From assembly GCA_947453715.1 (NCBI GenBank), contig CANGHX010000013.1:1-32408 (forward strand): DNA of 32,408 bases. Reading direction: 5' to 3'. The position numbers and the translations under genes are program-made. This stretch comes from Flavobacteriales bacterium (GTDB lineage: Bacteria > Bacteroidota > Bacteroidia > Flavobacteriales_D > Crocinitomicaceae). This document shows, piece after piece, positions 18,201-25,839 of this stretch (position 1 is its first letter; each line of letters opens with the position of its first letter). The notes beneath the pieces were generated by a model, which saw only the letters and a list, made by a program, of their open reading frames with translations, did no database searches and was not told the DNA's origin.

Positions 18201-18341
18201 TTTTTCATTTTGAGGATAAATTTGAACATCAAAAACAGGCTGCCCTTTTTCATCTGTAATTTTTCCCCGAACGATACCTTGACTCCATGAAAAAACCGTT
18301 GTCATCGAAAATATGACAAAAATTAGTAATCTATTTTTCAT
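15279..18341 (-). CDS. TonB-dependent outer-membrane receptor with carboxypeptidase-regulatory-like N-terminus
   Basis: Outer-membrane active-transport receptor of 1020 aa. A signal peptide ends near residue 20 (TVFSWSQ). Residues ~21-110 are a CarboxypepD_reg-like domain (IVRGKITDEKGQPVFDVQIY, DFDGNYNI). The plug domain spans ~125-235 (AAVARVSGVSTNGGFITVRG, RYVKTTLNGSRIP, SLVDNIIITKTASPDLPGD). The remainder is barrel, with TonB-receptor features such as NLRFNYSQTVARPSIREL and a terminal strand YNLSISYKL. There is no SusD-like gene beside it, and the N-terminus lacks the SusC hallmarks, so a glycan-specific SusCD role is not supported. It sits third in the six-gene operon, flanked on both sides by secreted paralogues of one family, which may be its ligand-capturing partners (inference). 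The substrate is unknown. Confidence 0.92.
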   Translation of the reverse strand: MKNRLLIFVIFSMTTVFSWSQGIVRGKITDEKGQPVFDVQIYPQNEKTAGTLSDFDGNYNISIKNSNYLTLVIAYIGYDTILEVVQLKDNEVLIKNFTISPKKTELEEVKIVAKQIRSNDGYMERIKINSATTLDYISAETMKKTGDATIGAAVARVSGVSTNGGFITVRGIGDRYVKTTLNGSRIPTLDPLTNNIKLDIFPASLVDNIIITKTASPDLPGDWTGAYISVETKDYPDKLQVNVESQFGYNAQTSFKDIVSTQRSSTDWLGYDNGLRNRKDEPISSPTLNPSTYQEMVALGLGSYFNSLGVDGWIDGTSEGITYNKLGLVQLGLLPRALINDPAAIQNAQNQYNNTYKAQAESRINPDGSDYNNGFAHNWNIVKRKAPLNNTQSFSVGDQVTLFGKPLGYIVGFRYATAVRYDPNGVSQRVGAEQLNFPFDVRDSAKVSRETNSWSGLMNLAYKLNDKNKVSLMFMPNFSGTNDIGNFATSIPTNSIGSQEGRTQNLLFYEQRKQKIYQFKSEHYLAGPKMKIDFNSSFTQGNSIAPDFKVIQYGYTLDNNVKSVYQFGPTVGDGVHRFYRYLSENIFDSRLSAELPLKNATEKLLRKVKFGGAYQRTDRKSDIQDFSIVEGNGSHPSPTSENIDEFLNANRFIMSNGKVDYYYDENKAAYNHSFGYSIIKAAFAMVDYELKSSIRFSGGLRVEQAKIFTDINDYYRLGYAKNDPRRGNGFGLPNSVNAANINEVNFLPSANIIYKITKIQFAKTNLRFNYSQTVARPSIRELNDAAVYDNEYRTLIHGNSDLKTVHIKNFDIRAESYLKNGDNISVSLFYKDFKNHIEMGFESGAISWQNIDKSNVKGIEFEINKAISKYFEFRTNVTLVKSNSVFIRKDIQYVNGEKISTPIDTVNRSMLGQAPYIINALLMYKADSLGLTATISYNVQGPRLVITGIVKGRPDVYEMPRNTIDFKVTKTLGKHFSASLTIRDLLNAKVRRAYKLPNGWVDYDSFRYGTNYNLSISYKL

Positions 18342-18366
18342 TTGAAACTTGTTTTCCTTGAAAGAA

Positions 18367-19485
18367 TTAATGTTTGATTATTTTGAAAGTATTTACTTTG
18401 TCGTTAGCAGTAACGTTAACGAAATAAATTCCATCAGGTAAATTACTTGTTTCAACTTTTTTAGAATAATTTGCTTTCATATCATTCAAATTTTCAGAAA
18501 CTAAAGTTTTTCCCATTACATCTTGAATAGAGTAATTATTATTTTGAGAATTTAATTCAGCATTATTAATATAAATTGTAAATGCATCTTTTACTGGATT
18601 TGGGTAAATCGAAACGAATGTTTTTTGAACTTCTAATGCATTTACACTAGCATTTCCTCCAGCACTTGTTGTATCTTGAACAAAAGACGAATAAATTAAA
18701 GTTGAATCCGTCAATTGACCGTTCCCAGGGTTTAAAGCTGTATAAATTTCGCTACCCCCTGATACTGGAGTTCCAATTTGAAGATTTAATTCAAAACTAA
18801 AAATTCCATCTGTTGTAAATTGCCCTAATAACACCATATTACTAGCTGTTACTCCAGTTGCTCCGCCTAAAGCAGCAATAGCTCCATTATTAATAGCAAA
18901 TGTATCACCAGGTGTTTGATCGAAAATATCTAATTCTGAAGTTATTCCTAAAACATTAGGAGCTATCGGAGTTCCAGGCATCATTCCGTCCTGAGCGTTT
19001 GTACCATTAATTGGTATACCCATTTCAATTGTACTATTTGCCAATAATGATTGAAGATTTCCAATTGAACCATCTGTATCTTCTGATTTTAAAACTCCCA
19101 TTTTTCCAGAAGCAACTCCTCCAACTGAAAACCATGAATCAATTAATGTTGTGTTTTTCTTTGTATTATTAACCGTAGTACCATGGGAAAAAGTCGATCC
19201 AAAATTTGGATCATTGTAAAAATCAGTTGTTGTATTAACTGTTAAGGTATGAGTTGCATCACCAAATAAGGTAAGGAATTTATATCCAGGTAGTAAATCC
19301 GCATAAACTCTGTATGTAACAGAACCAACTCTCAAAGGAGAAACTGCTGAATTATCTGCAGCATTCGTTGAATCAGCAAGGTCAGAAACATAGTATTTTT
19401 CAACTACAATTCTTTCTAAACCATTTTGAGCGATTAAAGTTGTTCCAGAAAGGATCAATCCAAGTAATAAAGTAATTTTTTTCAT
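18367..19485 (-). CDS. T9SS type A secreted paralogue, minimal form
   Basis: This 372-aa protein has a signal peptide ending near residue 20 (TTLIAQ). The shared ~240-residue domain follows (NGLERIVVEKYYVSDLAD, GSVTYRVYADLLPGYKF, TTTDFYNDPNFGSTF, LIDSWFSVGG, GVLKSEDTDGS, NMVLLGQFTTDGIFSFELNL). A C-terminal T9SS type A sorting domain covers ~292-372 (VSIYPNPVKDAFTIYI, DGIYFVNVTANDKVNTFKIIKH). Apart from the sorting domain nothing else is present, so this gene defines the shared domain as a stand-alone secreted unit. Among the paralogues it looks closest by eye to the N-terminus of the 1147-aa protein (TDFYNDPN, KNTxLIDSWF, ASNMVL, GAIAALGG). It lies 5 nt after the 280-aa gene and 25 nt before the TonB receptor gene. 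Confidence 0.9.
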   Translation of the reverse strand: MKKITLLLGLILSGTTLIAQNGLERIVVEKYYVSDLADSTNAADNSAVSPLRVGSVTYRVYADLLPGYKFLTLFGDATHTLTVNTTTDFYNDPNFGSTFSHGTTVNNTKKNTTLIDSWFSVGGVASGKMGVLKSEDTDGSIGNLQSLLANSTIEMGIPINGTNAQDGMMPGTPIAPNVLGITSELDIFDQTPGDTFAINNGAIAALGGATGVTASNMVLLGQFTTDGIFSFELNLQIGTPVSGGSEIYTALNPGNGQLTDSTLIYSSFVQDTTSAGGNASVNALEVQKTFVSIYPNPVKDAFTIYINNAELNSQNNNYSIQDVMGKTLVSENLNDMKANYSKKVETSNLPDGIYFVNVTANDKVNTFKIIKH

Positions 19486-19490
19486 TTTTA

Positions 19491-20333
19491 TTAATTATTT
19501 CGTTTAACTCTTTTTTTTCTTTTATTGATTTCTTCACTTTTAAAAATGAGTGAAGGCAATATAATTTCATTTCCTACTGGATTTCGTGCAACATAATTTT
19601 GAGAAACACCTTTTGTTGGAGTTCCAATTTGAATATTTAACTCAAATTCAAACTTACCATCTGTAGTTATTTGAGCTATTAAAACTCGATTCGTAGTTAA
19701 TGAATCGGGGCCAAAAGAACCTCTACCCATACAAGCCCAAGCTCCATTTTTAGTTGAAAAAACAGAACCTTTATGTTGATATTTAAAAATATTAGCTAAA
19801 CTATCAATTCCAAAAAAAGTTGGTCTAGGAACGTTTTCAGCTTCAGTTAAACCATCTTTTTCATTTAAACTGTATGAAAAATGCTTATTGTTTTGTAAAT
19901 ACAATTTTTCATGTTTAATTGTTCCTATAGTGTCATCGATTTCTTTCATTACACCGTAATACTGTTCACCTGATGCTCCTGCAGATAACCAAGAATCTAA
20001 CATCACAGTATTTTTCTTTAAAGTTCTTCTTGGAATAACATTTGGAATAACATCTCCGTTTTCAATGTTATTAAAGAAGTATGTAGAAGTTATCATTTTC
20101 AATTCATGACTAGGAGTACCATATGCAGCTTGAAAACTATATCCAGGTAAAAGATCTAAATAGATTCTATATGTTACTGAACCAATTGGTAAAATTCCAG
20201 CATATCTATTAGCTGCAGTATCATTTTGATTTGAAACATAATATTTTTCAACAATTACATTTTCTAAACCATTTTGAGCTGTTCCAAAAAAATTATTTAA
20301 TACTACTAATAATAAACAACTGATGTTTTTCAT
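19491..20333 (-). CDS. Secreted paralogue without T9SS sorting domain, basic C-terminal tail
   Basis: First gene of the six-gene operon; 280 aa. The signal peptide ends near residue 20 (FFGTAQ). Its Cys6 is too early to be a lipobox. The rest is the shared domain (NGLENVIVEKYYVSNQND, GSVTYRIYLDLLPGYSF, STYFFNN, VMLDSWLSAG, RVLIAQITTDGKFEFELNIQIGTP, YVARNP), ending LIFKSEEINK. The protein then stops in a strongly basic tail, KRKKRVKRNN, where the paralogues carry a sorting domain. The stop codon is followed after 5 nt by the next ATG, and no remnant of a sorting domain lies in that gap, so this is probably the natural form. It would reach the periplasm by Sec; whether it leaves the cell is unknown. 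The start is supported by the signal peptide and family alignment. Confidence 0.87.
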   Translation of the reverse strand: MKNISCLLLVVLNNFFGTAQNGLENVIVEKYYVSNQNDTAANRYAGILPIGSVTYRIYLDLLPGYSFQAAYGTPSHELKMITSTYFFNNIENGDVIPNVIPRRTLKKNTVMLDSWLSAGASGEQYYGVMKEIDDTIGTIKHEKLYLQNNKHFSYSLNEKDGLTEAENVPRPTFFGIDSLANIFKYQHKGSVFSTKNGAWACMGRGSFGPDSLTTNRVLIAQITTDGKFEFELNIQIGTPTKGVSQNYVARNPVGNEIILPSLIFKSEEINKRKKRVKRNN

Positions 20334-20364
20334 AACACGTTAACTAAATCCATTTAAGACAGTG

Positions 20365-20387
20365 CAATGTTAGACATTACAAGTAAT
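20365..20387 (-). promoter_or_regulatory. Possible promoter and operator-like inverted repeats of the six-gene operon
   Basis: The minus strand reads TAACATTG at 20365-20372, one mismatch from TAnnTTTG and followed by CAC, about 32 nt before the ATG. Two overlapping perfect inverted repeats sit at the same place: AATGT-TAG-ACATT (20366-20378) and ATTAC-AA-GTAAT (20376-20387). No -33 TTTG element is seen at standard spacing. The inverted repeats could be a repressor or activator site; this is a weak inference. Confidence 0.35.
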
Positions 20388-20533
20388 CATGGAATTAATG
20401 CAGTATTATACTTGAATTAAGTAAACGTATTTATTCTTAATATGAAATCTATCTTGAGTTTATATTGAAAAAATAAAGAAGTCTAACTTATTGTTTGTTA
20501 TATACTTACATATTAATCATTTATTAACAACAC

Positions 20534-20560
20534 AAAAAAAGGTTGAGAAAATTCTCAACC
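20534..20560 (-). terminator. Intrinsic terminator of lysS
   Basis: The hairpin at 20541-20560 (GGTTGAGA-AAAT-TCTCAACC) has a perfect 8-bp stem and a 4-nt loop. On the minus strand it is followed by seven T (20534-20540). It lies about 55 nt past the lysS stop, separating lysS transcription from the six-gene operon downstream. Confidence 0.9.
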
Positions 20561-20614
20561 TTCGTATAATTATTAAATCATTTCACTAAATACTAACCCA
20601 ATAAAGAAGATTTA

Positions 20615-22327
20615 TTAACCTATAACTTCTACAATTAAAGAATCATCTGTTTTAGTCACTTTAGTCAAACCTAATTGAGCTAAAGACTTTATTCCTTTAT
20701 CCCATTGTTTATTAGAAAGTGCAGATTTTTCTTTTAATTCCTCTAAATTCATCGTTTTAAATTTAGAAAGAATGTCGAATATTACTTTTTCATTCTCTTC
20801 TAATTCTACAGCCTTCTTTTCTCCAAATTTCTCTGGTCTCATTTGAGGGAAAAACAATACTTCTTGAATAGATGAATTATTCGTTAAAAGCATCACTAAA
20901 CGATCAATACCAATTCCCATTCCTGATGTTGGAGGCATTCCGAATTCCAACGCTCTCAAGAAATCTTGATCGATAAACATTGCTTCGTCATCACCTTTTT
21001 CAGATAAACGCATTTGCTCCTCGAAACGTTCTCGTTGATCAATTGGGTCATTTAATTCAGAATATGCATTTGCAATTTCTTTACCATTTACCATTAACTC
21101 AAAACGCTCTGTTAATTCTGGATTTTCTCTATGACGTTTACATAATGGAGACATTTCGATTGGATAATCAGTAATAAATGTTGGTTGGATATAGTTTCCT
21201 TCACATTTTTCACCGAAAATTTCATCGATTAATTTTCCTTTCCCCATTGTTGCATCTGTCTCAATTCCCATTGATTTACAAGCAGCATGTAATTCCTCTT
21301 CAGATTTACCATTGATATCAAATCCTGTAAATTCTAAAATTGAATCACGCATTGTCACTCTTTTGAAAGGAGCTTTCAAAGAAATTGTATTTTCACCAAC
21401 TTGAACAGAAGTGCTTCCAACAACATCTAAAGCAACTTTTTCAATCATTTGTTCAGTGAAGTCCATCATCCAATTGTAGTCTTTATAGGCTACATAAATT
21501 TCCATTACTGTAAACTCAGGATTATGTGTTCTATCCATTCCTTCATTACGGAAATCTTTTGCAAATTCATATACACCTTCAAAACCACCCACGATTAATC
21601 TTTTTAAGTATAATTCGTTTGCAATTCTTAAATATAAAGGAACATCTAATGCATTGTGATGTGTCATAAATGGTCTAGCTGTTGCACCACCTGCAATTGG
21701 TTGCAAGATTGGTGTTTCAACTTCCATATATCCTTTATCATTAAAGAAATGACGCATAGAAGCAATCGTTTTTGAACGTTTAACAAACGTATCTTTAACT
21801 GAAGGATTAACTACTAAATCAACATAACGCTGTCTGTATCTTAATTCAGGATCTGTAAATGCATCATGAACTTTTCCATCAGCATCTGTTTTTGGAAGAG
21901 GAAGTGGCTTAAGTGATTTACTTAATAACGTAAATTCTTCTACGTGAACTGAGATTTCACCAACTTGCGTTGTAAATAAATAACCCTTGATCCCTATAAA
22001 ATCTCCAAGATCTAATAACTTCTTGAAAACCTCATTATAAAGTGTTTTATCTTCTCCCGGACAAATTTCATCACGGTTAAAATATACTTGAATTCTTCCT
22101 GTTGAATCTAAAATTTCAGCAAAAGAAGCTTTACCCATTACACGTTGACTCATCAAACGTCCTGCGATGCAAACCTGCTTCTTATCTTCAAACTTTTCCT
22201 TTATGTTAGCAGCATGATCTGTAACTGGATACAATTCTGCAGGATAAGGTTCAATCCCCATCTCACGCAATTTTTTCAACGACTCTCGACGTTGAATTTC
22301 TTGTTCGGAAAGTTCTAAAATACTCAT
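20615..22327 (-). CDS. lysS: Lysyl-tRNA synthetase, class II
   Basis: Cytoplasmic enzyme that charges tRNA-Lys with lysine using ATP; 570 aa. The N-terminal OB-fold anticodon-binding domain covers ~55-165 ([20 protein letters not shown]). Class II catalytic motifs are visible: motif 2 [20 protein letters not shown] (~260-280) and motif 3 [20 protein letters not shown] (~468-487), followed by [10 protein letters not shown]. After motif 3 there is a C-terminal extension of roughly 70 residues ([20 protein letters not shown] and beyond) that is absent from the ~505-aa E. coli enzyme. Such an extension is usual in Bacteroidota LysS. The gene has its own promoter box (22348-22355) and a strong terminator, so it appears monocistronic. 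Confidence 0.97.
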   Translation of the reverse strand: MSILELSEQEIQRRESLKKLREMGIEPYPAELYPVTDHAANIKEKFEDKKQVCIAGRLMSQRVMGKASFAEILDSTGRIQVYFNRDEICPGEDKTLYNEVFKKLLDLGDFIGIKGYLFTTQVGEISVHVEEFTLLSKSLKPLPLPKTDADGKVHDAFTDPELRYRQRYVDLVVNPSVKDTFVKRSKTIASMRHFFNDKGYMEVETPILQPIAGGATARPFMTHHNALDVPLYLRIANELYLKRLIVGGFEGVYEFAKDFRNEGMDRTHNPEFTVMEIYVAYKDYNWMMDFTEQMIEKVALDVVGSTSVQVGENTISLKAPFKRVTMRDSILEFTGFDINGKSEEELHAACKSMGIETDATMGKGKLIDEIFGEKCEGNYIQPTFITDYPIEMSPLCKRHRENPELTERFELMVNGKEIANAYSELNDPIDQRERFEEQMRLSEKGDDEAMFIDQDFLRALEFGMPPTSGMGIGIDRLVMLLTNNSSIQEVLFFPQMRPEKFGEKKAVELEENEKVIFDILSKFKTMNLEELKEKSALSNKQWDKGIKSLAQLGLTKVTKTDDSLIVEVIG

Positions 22328-22347
22328 TGTTTAATTTTTTCTAGGTG

Positions 22348-22355
22348 CAAAGATA
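22348..22355 (-). promoter_or_regulatory. lysS promoter, -7 box
   Basis: The minus strand reads TATCTTTG, a perfect TAnnTTTG, followed by CACC. It lies 21 nt upstream of the lysS ATG, which predicts a short leader. No clear -33 TTTG is seen at standard spacing. Confidence 0.65.
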
Positions 22356-22420
22356 ATTTGAATAGTTGAAATAAGGAAAACAGTTCCAATGAAAGATGTT
22401 TAAATTCTAAAAAGAAAGAA

Positions 22421-24799
22421 TTATCTTAATAAATTGACGTGTCCAACTATTGTGTCTTCAAAGCCAGAATTTGCAACGTATTTGATTTTATAAATATATG
22501 TATCGTTTTTAGCCTCTACATTACCAAATGTTCCATCCCATCTAAAATCAACTCGATCAGAAGTGAAAACAACTTCACCCCAACGATTGTAGATAGCGAC
22601 CGTCAAATCTTTTATACCAACAGTACTAGCACTGAAGTAATTATTAAATCTATTTTTATCTGGAGTAAAAGTATTTGGAACAAAAATATAATGTTCTTCT
22701 TCAATGAAAATTTCTTTTGAAATCGTGTCTTTACAACCCAAATGATCTGTTGCAACTAAAGTAACCGTAAAATAACCGTGATCGGCATATTCATTATTTG
22801 GACAAATCATCGTTGAACTATTTCCATTTCCAAATGTCCAATTATAAGATTGAGCATTTATTGATAAATTTTCAAATGTAATTGGAACATTATTAAAAAC
22901 GGGTGAACTTGCAATGACAAAATCTGCAGTTGGTTTAATTACTGCAACCGAAGTTGTACCATCAACATGAAAAGTTTGACATTCATCTGAAACGGAAACA
23001 ATATATGAAGTTGTTGATAATGGATGAACCCATTGGCTAGATGTTGTTGCTCCATTATTATGCCATGAATAATAATATTGACCATAACCACCAGTTGCTT
23101 GAACTGAAATTTGTGAAGAGTCAAAAGGACATATTTCAACTGCTGGAGACATAGTTAATTCCAATGGTGGACTAGTGACTATGTAAATAACATTCGCAGC
23201 TTGAACTGTATCACACTGATCTTTTACAATAACCGTGTATATAGTAGTTCCACTTGGATATATTGCTTGTAAGGTATCATGACCTAAAAATTCAGGTGTA
23301 CTACTTGTCCATTGATAAGTATATTTTCCTGCACCACCTTCAGCGTGCACGCTCAGAGTATCATGCAAATAAGGACAAATCACAGTAATGTCAGGAGTTT
23401 CAATTAATGTAATCGGAGGATAAACAGGTACTGTAACCGTACCAATATCACTTACCGTTTGATGTAAACAATTATCTGTAACTGTGCAGGTATATGATGT
23501 TGTTACTAATGGTCCAACCGAAATGGATGAAGATGTCCCTCCTGTATTCCAAACATAGGTATAGGGACCAGCTCCACCTGATACAGTTGCATATAAAATA
23601 ACCGGATCACCATAACATAAAACATTTGTATCTTGTACTGCAACGGTTACAGGCAATACATCTTCGATTTTTAAGTCAAATTCAATTGGAACTGTATCAC
23701 CGCATGCATTCACCAATGGAAATAATAAATGAACATTTTCTTCTGGCTCAACAATTCCATCATTAATAGCATTAAATGAAAAAGATGCTGTTGTTTGACC
23801 AGCAGCAAAATTTATTGTTGCTGGAATTGTTGAAGTATAATCGGCACCTTGAGTAGCCGTTCCTGATAATATAACAGGTATTGAAATAGGTGTATCAAGC
23901 GAAGATGCGGAACCTGATCGTACAATGTTAAAGTTAGCGGTAACACATCCTTCAATCATTTTACTAGGATCTGGATAAGCCTGATAAGATAAATTATATG
24001 AAACATCAATTGGCATTTTAGATTTTAAACTATTTGCTTCTAAAAAAATTCCAGAATCATAAATTCCATCCCCTGCATCTGCAACTGCGATAACCAAATG
24101 ATAGGTTTTACCACACTGAACTTTCGAAACAGCTTCTAATGGTTTTGTAAATCCATCATATTGTATGTAGGATGCTGAAGAATTATAAGGCGAATCACTT
24201 CCAGTTCCATTATAAACAAAATAATTGCTATTAGTACTAATATTAACATTATCAATAGTTACAGCTGTTCCACTCCCAGGTAATTTAGCTATATTTTGTT
24301 GACCCGAAATTCCAGGTCCAGAAATAAAAAATCCAAAAACATCATTAAAACCTTTTTTTACAAATTCAGGATATTCCTCTGAACCAAAAACATATTTAAA
24401 TTTTACAGTATCTGAATACGGAACAAAATCAAATTGTAACACTGCAGCATTGTATGTTTGAGCTCCATTTACCAAATTAGTTAGTAAGGGTAAACCTGGA
24501 GCATGATTGTCTACTCCAGAATTAGCAACATTATTTGGTCCTTGAGGTCCATCACCATTATTATAAATAGTACCTGTTGTCATTACAATACCTGATGAAA
24601 TACCTAAATTTGTACCAGTTGCACTAAATGAACCTATTGAAGTAGACACACCGTTGTATTGAACATTTGATACAGTAACACCAGGACCTAACAGAATATT
24701 TTGAACCAAACTTCCAGCACTATTGACACTAGTTGTTAATTGTCCGTATGAACAAAAAACAATTAAAAATGACATTATGTTGAAAGTTATAAATTTCAT
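22421..24799 (-). CDS. Adhesin-like T9SS type B protein with choice-of-anchor L, Calx-beta, Ig-like and PKD domains
   Basis: Predicted cell-surface protein of 792 aa, probably adhesive. A signal peptide ends near residue 19 (FCSYGQ). Residues ~20-260 are a choice-of-anchor L domain (LVQNILLGPGVTVSNVQYNG, LGISSGIVMTTGTI, FKYVFGSEEYPEFV, FGFFISGPG). A Calx-beta-like domain follows (~280-375, NAINDGIVEPEENVHLLF). Three Ig-like units with conserved VSGGAGPYTYVWNTG-type motifs span ~382-620. A PKD domain covers ~622-700 (YNWTFGNGNS, YFTVTLVATDHLGCKD). The last ~89 residues are the gliding-motility-associated, T9SS type B sorting domain (FVPNTFTPDKNRFNNYF, IYNRWGEVVF, WDGTFGN, YIYKIKY). A 93-bp gap separates its stop from the lysS start; it is divergent from the M23-like gene. 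Confidence 0.93.
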   Translation of the reverse strand: MKFITFNIMSFLIVFCSYGQLTTSVNSAGSLVQNILLGPGVTVSNVQYNGVSTSIGSFSATGTNLGISSGIVMTTGTIYNNGDGPQGPNNVANSGVDNHAPGLPLLTNLVNGAQTYNAAVLQFDFVPYSDTVKFKYVFGSEEYPEFVKKGFNDVFGFFISGPGISGQQNIAKLPGSGTAVTIDNVNISTNSNYFVYNGTGSDSPYNSSASYIQYDGFTKPLEAVSKVQCGKTYHLVIAVADAGDGIYDSGIFLEANSLKSKMPIDVSYNLSYQAYPDPSKMIEGCVTANFNIVRSGSASSLDTPISIPVILSGTATQGADYTSTIPATINFAAGQTTASFSFNAINDGIVEPEENVHLLFPLVNACGDTVPIEFDLKIEDVLPVTVAVQDTNVLCYGDPVILYATVSGGAGPYTYVWNTGGTSSSISVGPLVTTSYTCTVTDNCLHQTVSDIGTVTVPVYPPITLIETPDITVICPYLHDTLSVHAEGGAGKYTYQWTSSTPEFLGHDTLQAIYPSGTTIYTVIVKDQCDTVQAANVIYIVTSPPLELTMSPAVEICPFDSSQISVQATGGYGQYYYSWHNNGATTSSQWVHPLSTTSYIVSVSDECQTFHVDGTTSVAVIKPTADFVIASSPVFNNVPITFENLSINAQSYNWTFGNGNSSTMICPNNEYADHGYFTVTLVATDHLGCKDTISKEIFIEEEHYIFVPNTFTPDKNRFNNYFSASTVGIKDLTVAIYNRWGEVVFTSDRVDFRWDGTFGNVEAKNDTYIYKIKYVANSGFEDTIVGHVNLLR

Positions 24800-24930
24800 T
24801 CTGTTTATATAGACGTAAATTTAATGAATTCGTTACTTTTACAGTTGTAATAATTTAGATTTAGTAAATAATTAACAATTGATTAACTGCAAAATAAGTG
24901 AAATTATTGCATTGATTCATAGATAAAAAA

Positions 24931-25785
24931 ATGGCCTGGTTAAAAAATAGAATCGAGAATTTAAAAGAGCAACTTCGAATTGTTGTCACAAACCCTGATA
25001 ACTTCGAAGTGAAATGGACAATCACTAGTAGTAAAATTCAAATATATTCTTTCATTTTTTTGGTTGTTATTGTTGTCGGGATACTTTTTTCATTATTAAT
25101 TATAAAAGGTTCGTTATCTGGATATGAAGCAAAAAATGATGTTACAATTGATCGTCAAAAGTTGATGTCACAAGCCCAAGAAATTAAAAAATTATCTTTA
25201 AAAATAGACTACCAAGAATTATATATTTCAAACATCAAAAAAGTAATAAATGGTGAAATTATTGCCGATTCCTTTAACTCAGAAATTCCGGAAATGCAAC
25301 AAGTAATAGTTCCAAAACTTGATGGAAAACTAACTGATAATGAAAAAGAAATAGCAAAGAAAGTAAAAGATGATATGCAAACATCATCACAACCTAAAAT
25401 AAAAAAATCAAAGAAATTAACATACTTTTCAAGTCCTGTAAAAGGGGAAATAATTGCCACTTATGATCTAGCAAACCATCCATTTATTGAAGTGAAAACA
25501 GCAAAAGATATGACAATAAAAGCATGTTTGGCTGGTACAGTAATTTATTCTGGATATACATCAAAAGATGGTTATATGTTAATAATCGAACATCCAAATG
25601 ACTATATTTCAATCTATAAACATGCAAAAATTGCATTAAAAAAAATCGGTGCTAAAGTTCAAACAGGTGATCCAATTGGAATTGTAGGAAAAAATGGAAG
25701 TTCTTCATTTGAACCTCATTTATGGTTTGAATTATGGTATAATCAAAATAGCCTAAACCCGATTGATTACATAAGCTTTAAATAA
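24931..25785 (+). CDS. Membrane-anchored LytM/M23-domain protein, probably catalytically degenerate
   Basis: This 284-aa protein has a short cytoplasmic N-terminus, one transmembrane helix (~34-57, IYSFIFLVVIVVGILFSLLI), a periplasmic linker with a heptad-like coiled segment (~60-110) and a C-terminal LytM/M23 domain (~168-284, SSPVKGEIIATYD, GTVIYSGYTSKDGYMLIIEH, YISIYKHAKIALKKIGAKVQ, GDPIGIVGKNG). In active M23 enzymes the zinc ligands come from HxxxD and HxH. Here these read H183-PFI-E187 and H263-L-W265, so the second His of HxH is Trp and the Asp is Glu. This suggests loss of zinc binding, as in regulatory LytM factors such as EnvC, which activate amidases. A role in cell-wall remodelling or division is therefore inferred. 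It may be driven by a weak box TACTTTTA at 24834. Confidence 0.88.
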   Translation: MAWLKNRIENLKEQLRIVVTNPDNFEVKWTITSSKIQIYSFIFLVVIVVGILFSLLIIKGSLSGYEAKNDVTIDRQKLMSQAQEIKKLSLKIDYQELYISNIKKVINGEIIADSFNSEIPEMQQVIVPKLDGKLTDNEKEIAKKVKDDMQTSSQPKIKKSKKLTYFSSPVKGEIIATYDLANHPFIEVKTAKDMTIKACLAGTVIYSGYTSKDGYMLIIEHPNDYISIYKHAKIALKKIGAKVQTGDPIGIVGKNGSSSFEPHLWFELWYNQNSLNPIDYISFK

Positions 25786-25807
25786 TTCTGAAATCTTGTT
25801 ACTTTTG
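25777..25807 (+). promoter_or_regulatory. Promoter of the unknown lipoprotein gene
   Basis: A perfect -7 box TACTTTTG (25800-25807), followed by CAAC, has a one-mismatch -33 element TTTA (25777-25780) 19 nt upstream. It lies about 32 nt before the ATG at 25840, and the -33 element overlaps the 3' end of the M23-like gene. Confidence 0.65.
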
Positions 25808-25839
25808 CAACTTCTTGCATTCTAATTAAAAAAAATAGT

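Noticed and set aside
15279-18341. SusC-type glycan uptake locus
   Set aside because: No SusD-like lipoprotein, glycoside hydrolase or SusC-specific signature is present nearby, so only a generic TonB-dependent receptor is claimed.
19486-19490. Frameshift splitting a longer T9SS protein between the 280-aa and 372-aa genes
   Set aside because: The downstream gene begins with its own ATG, signal peptide and a complete copy of the shared domain, so these are two tandem genes.
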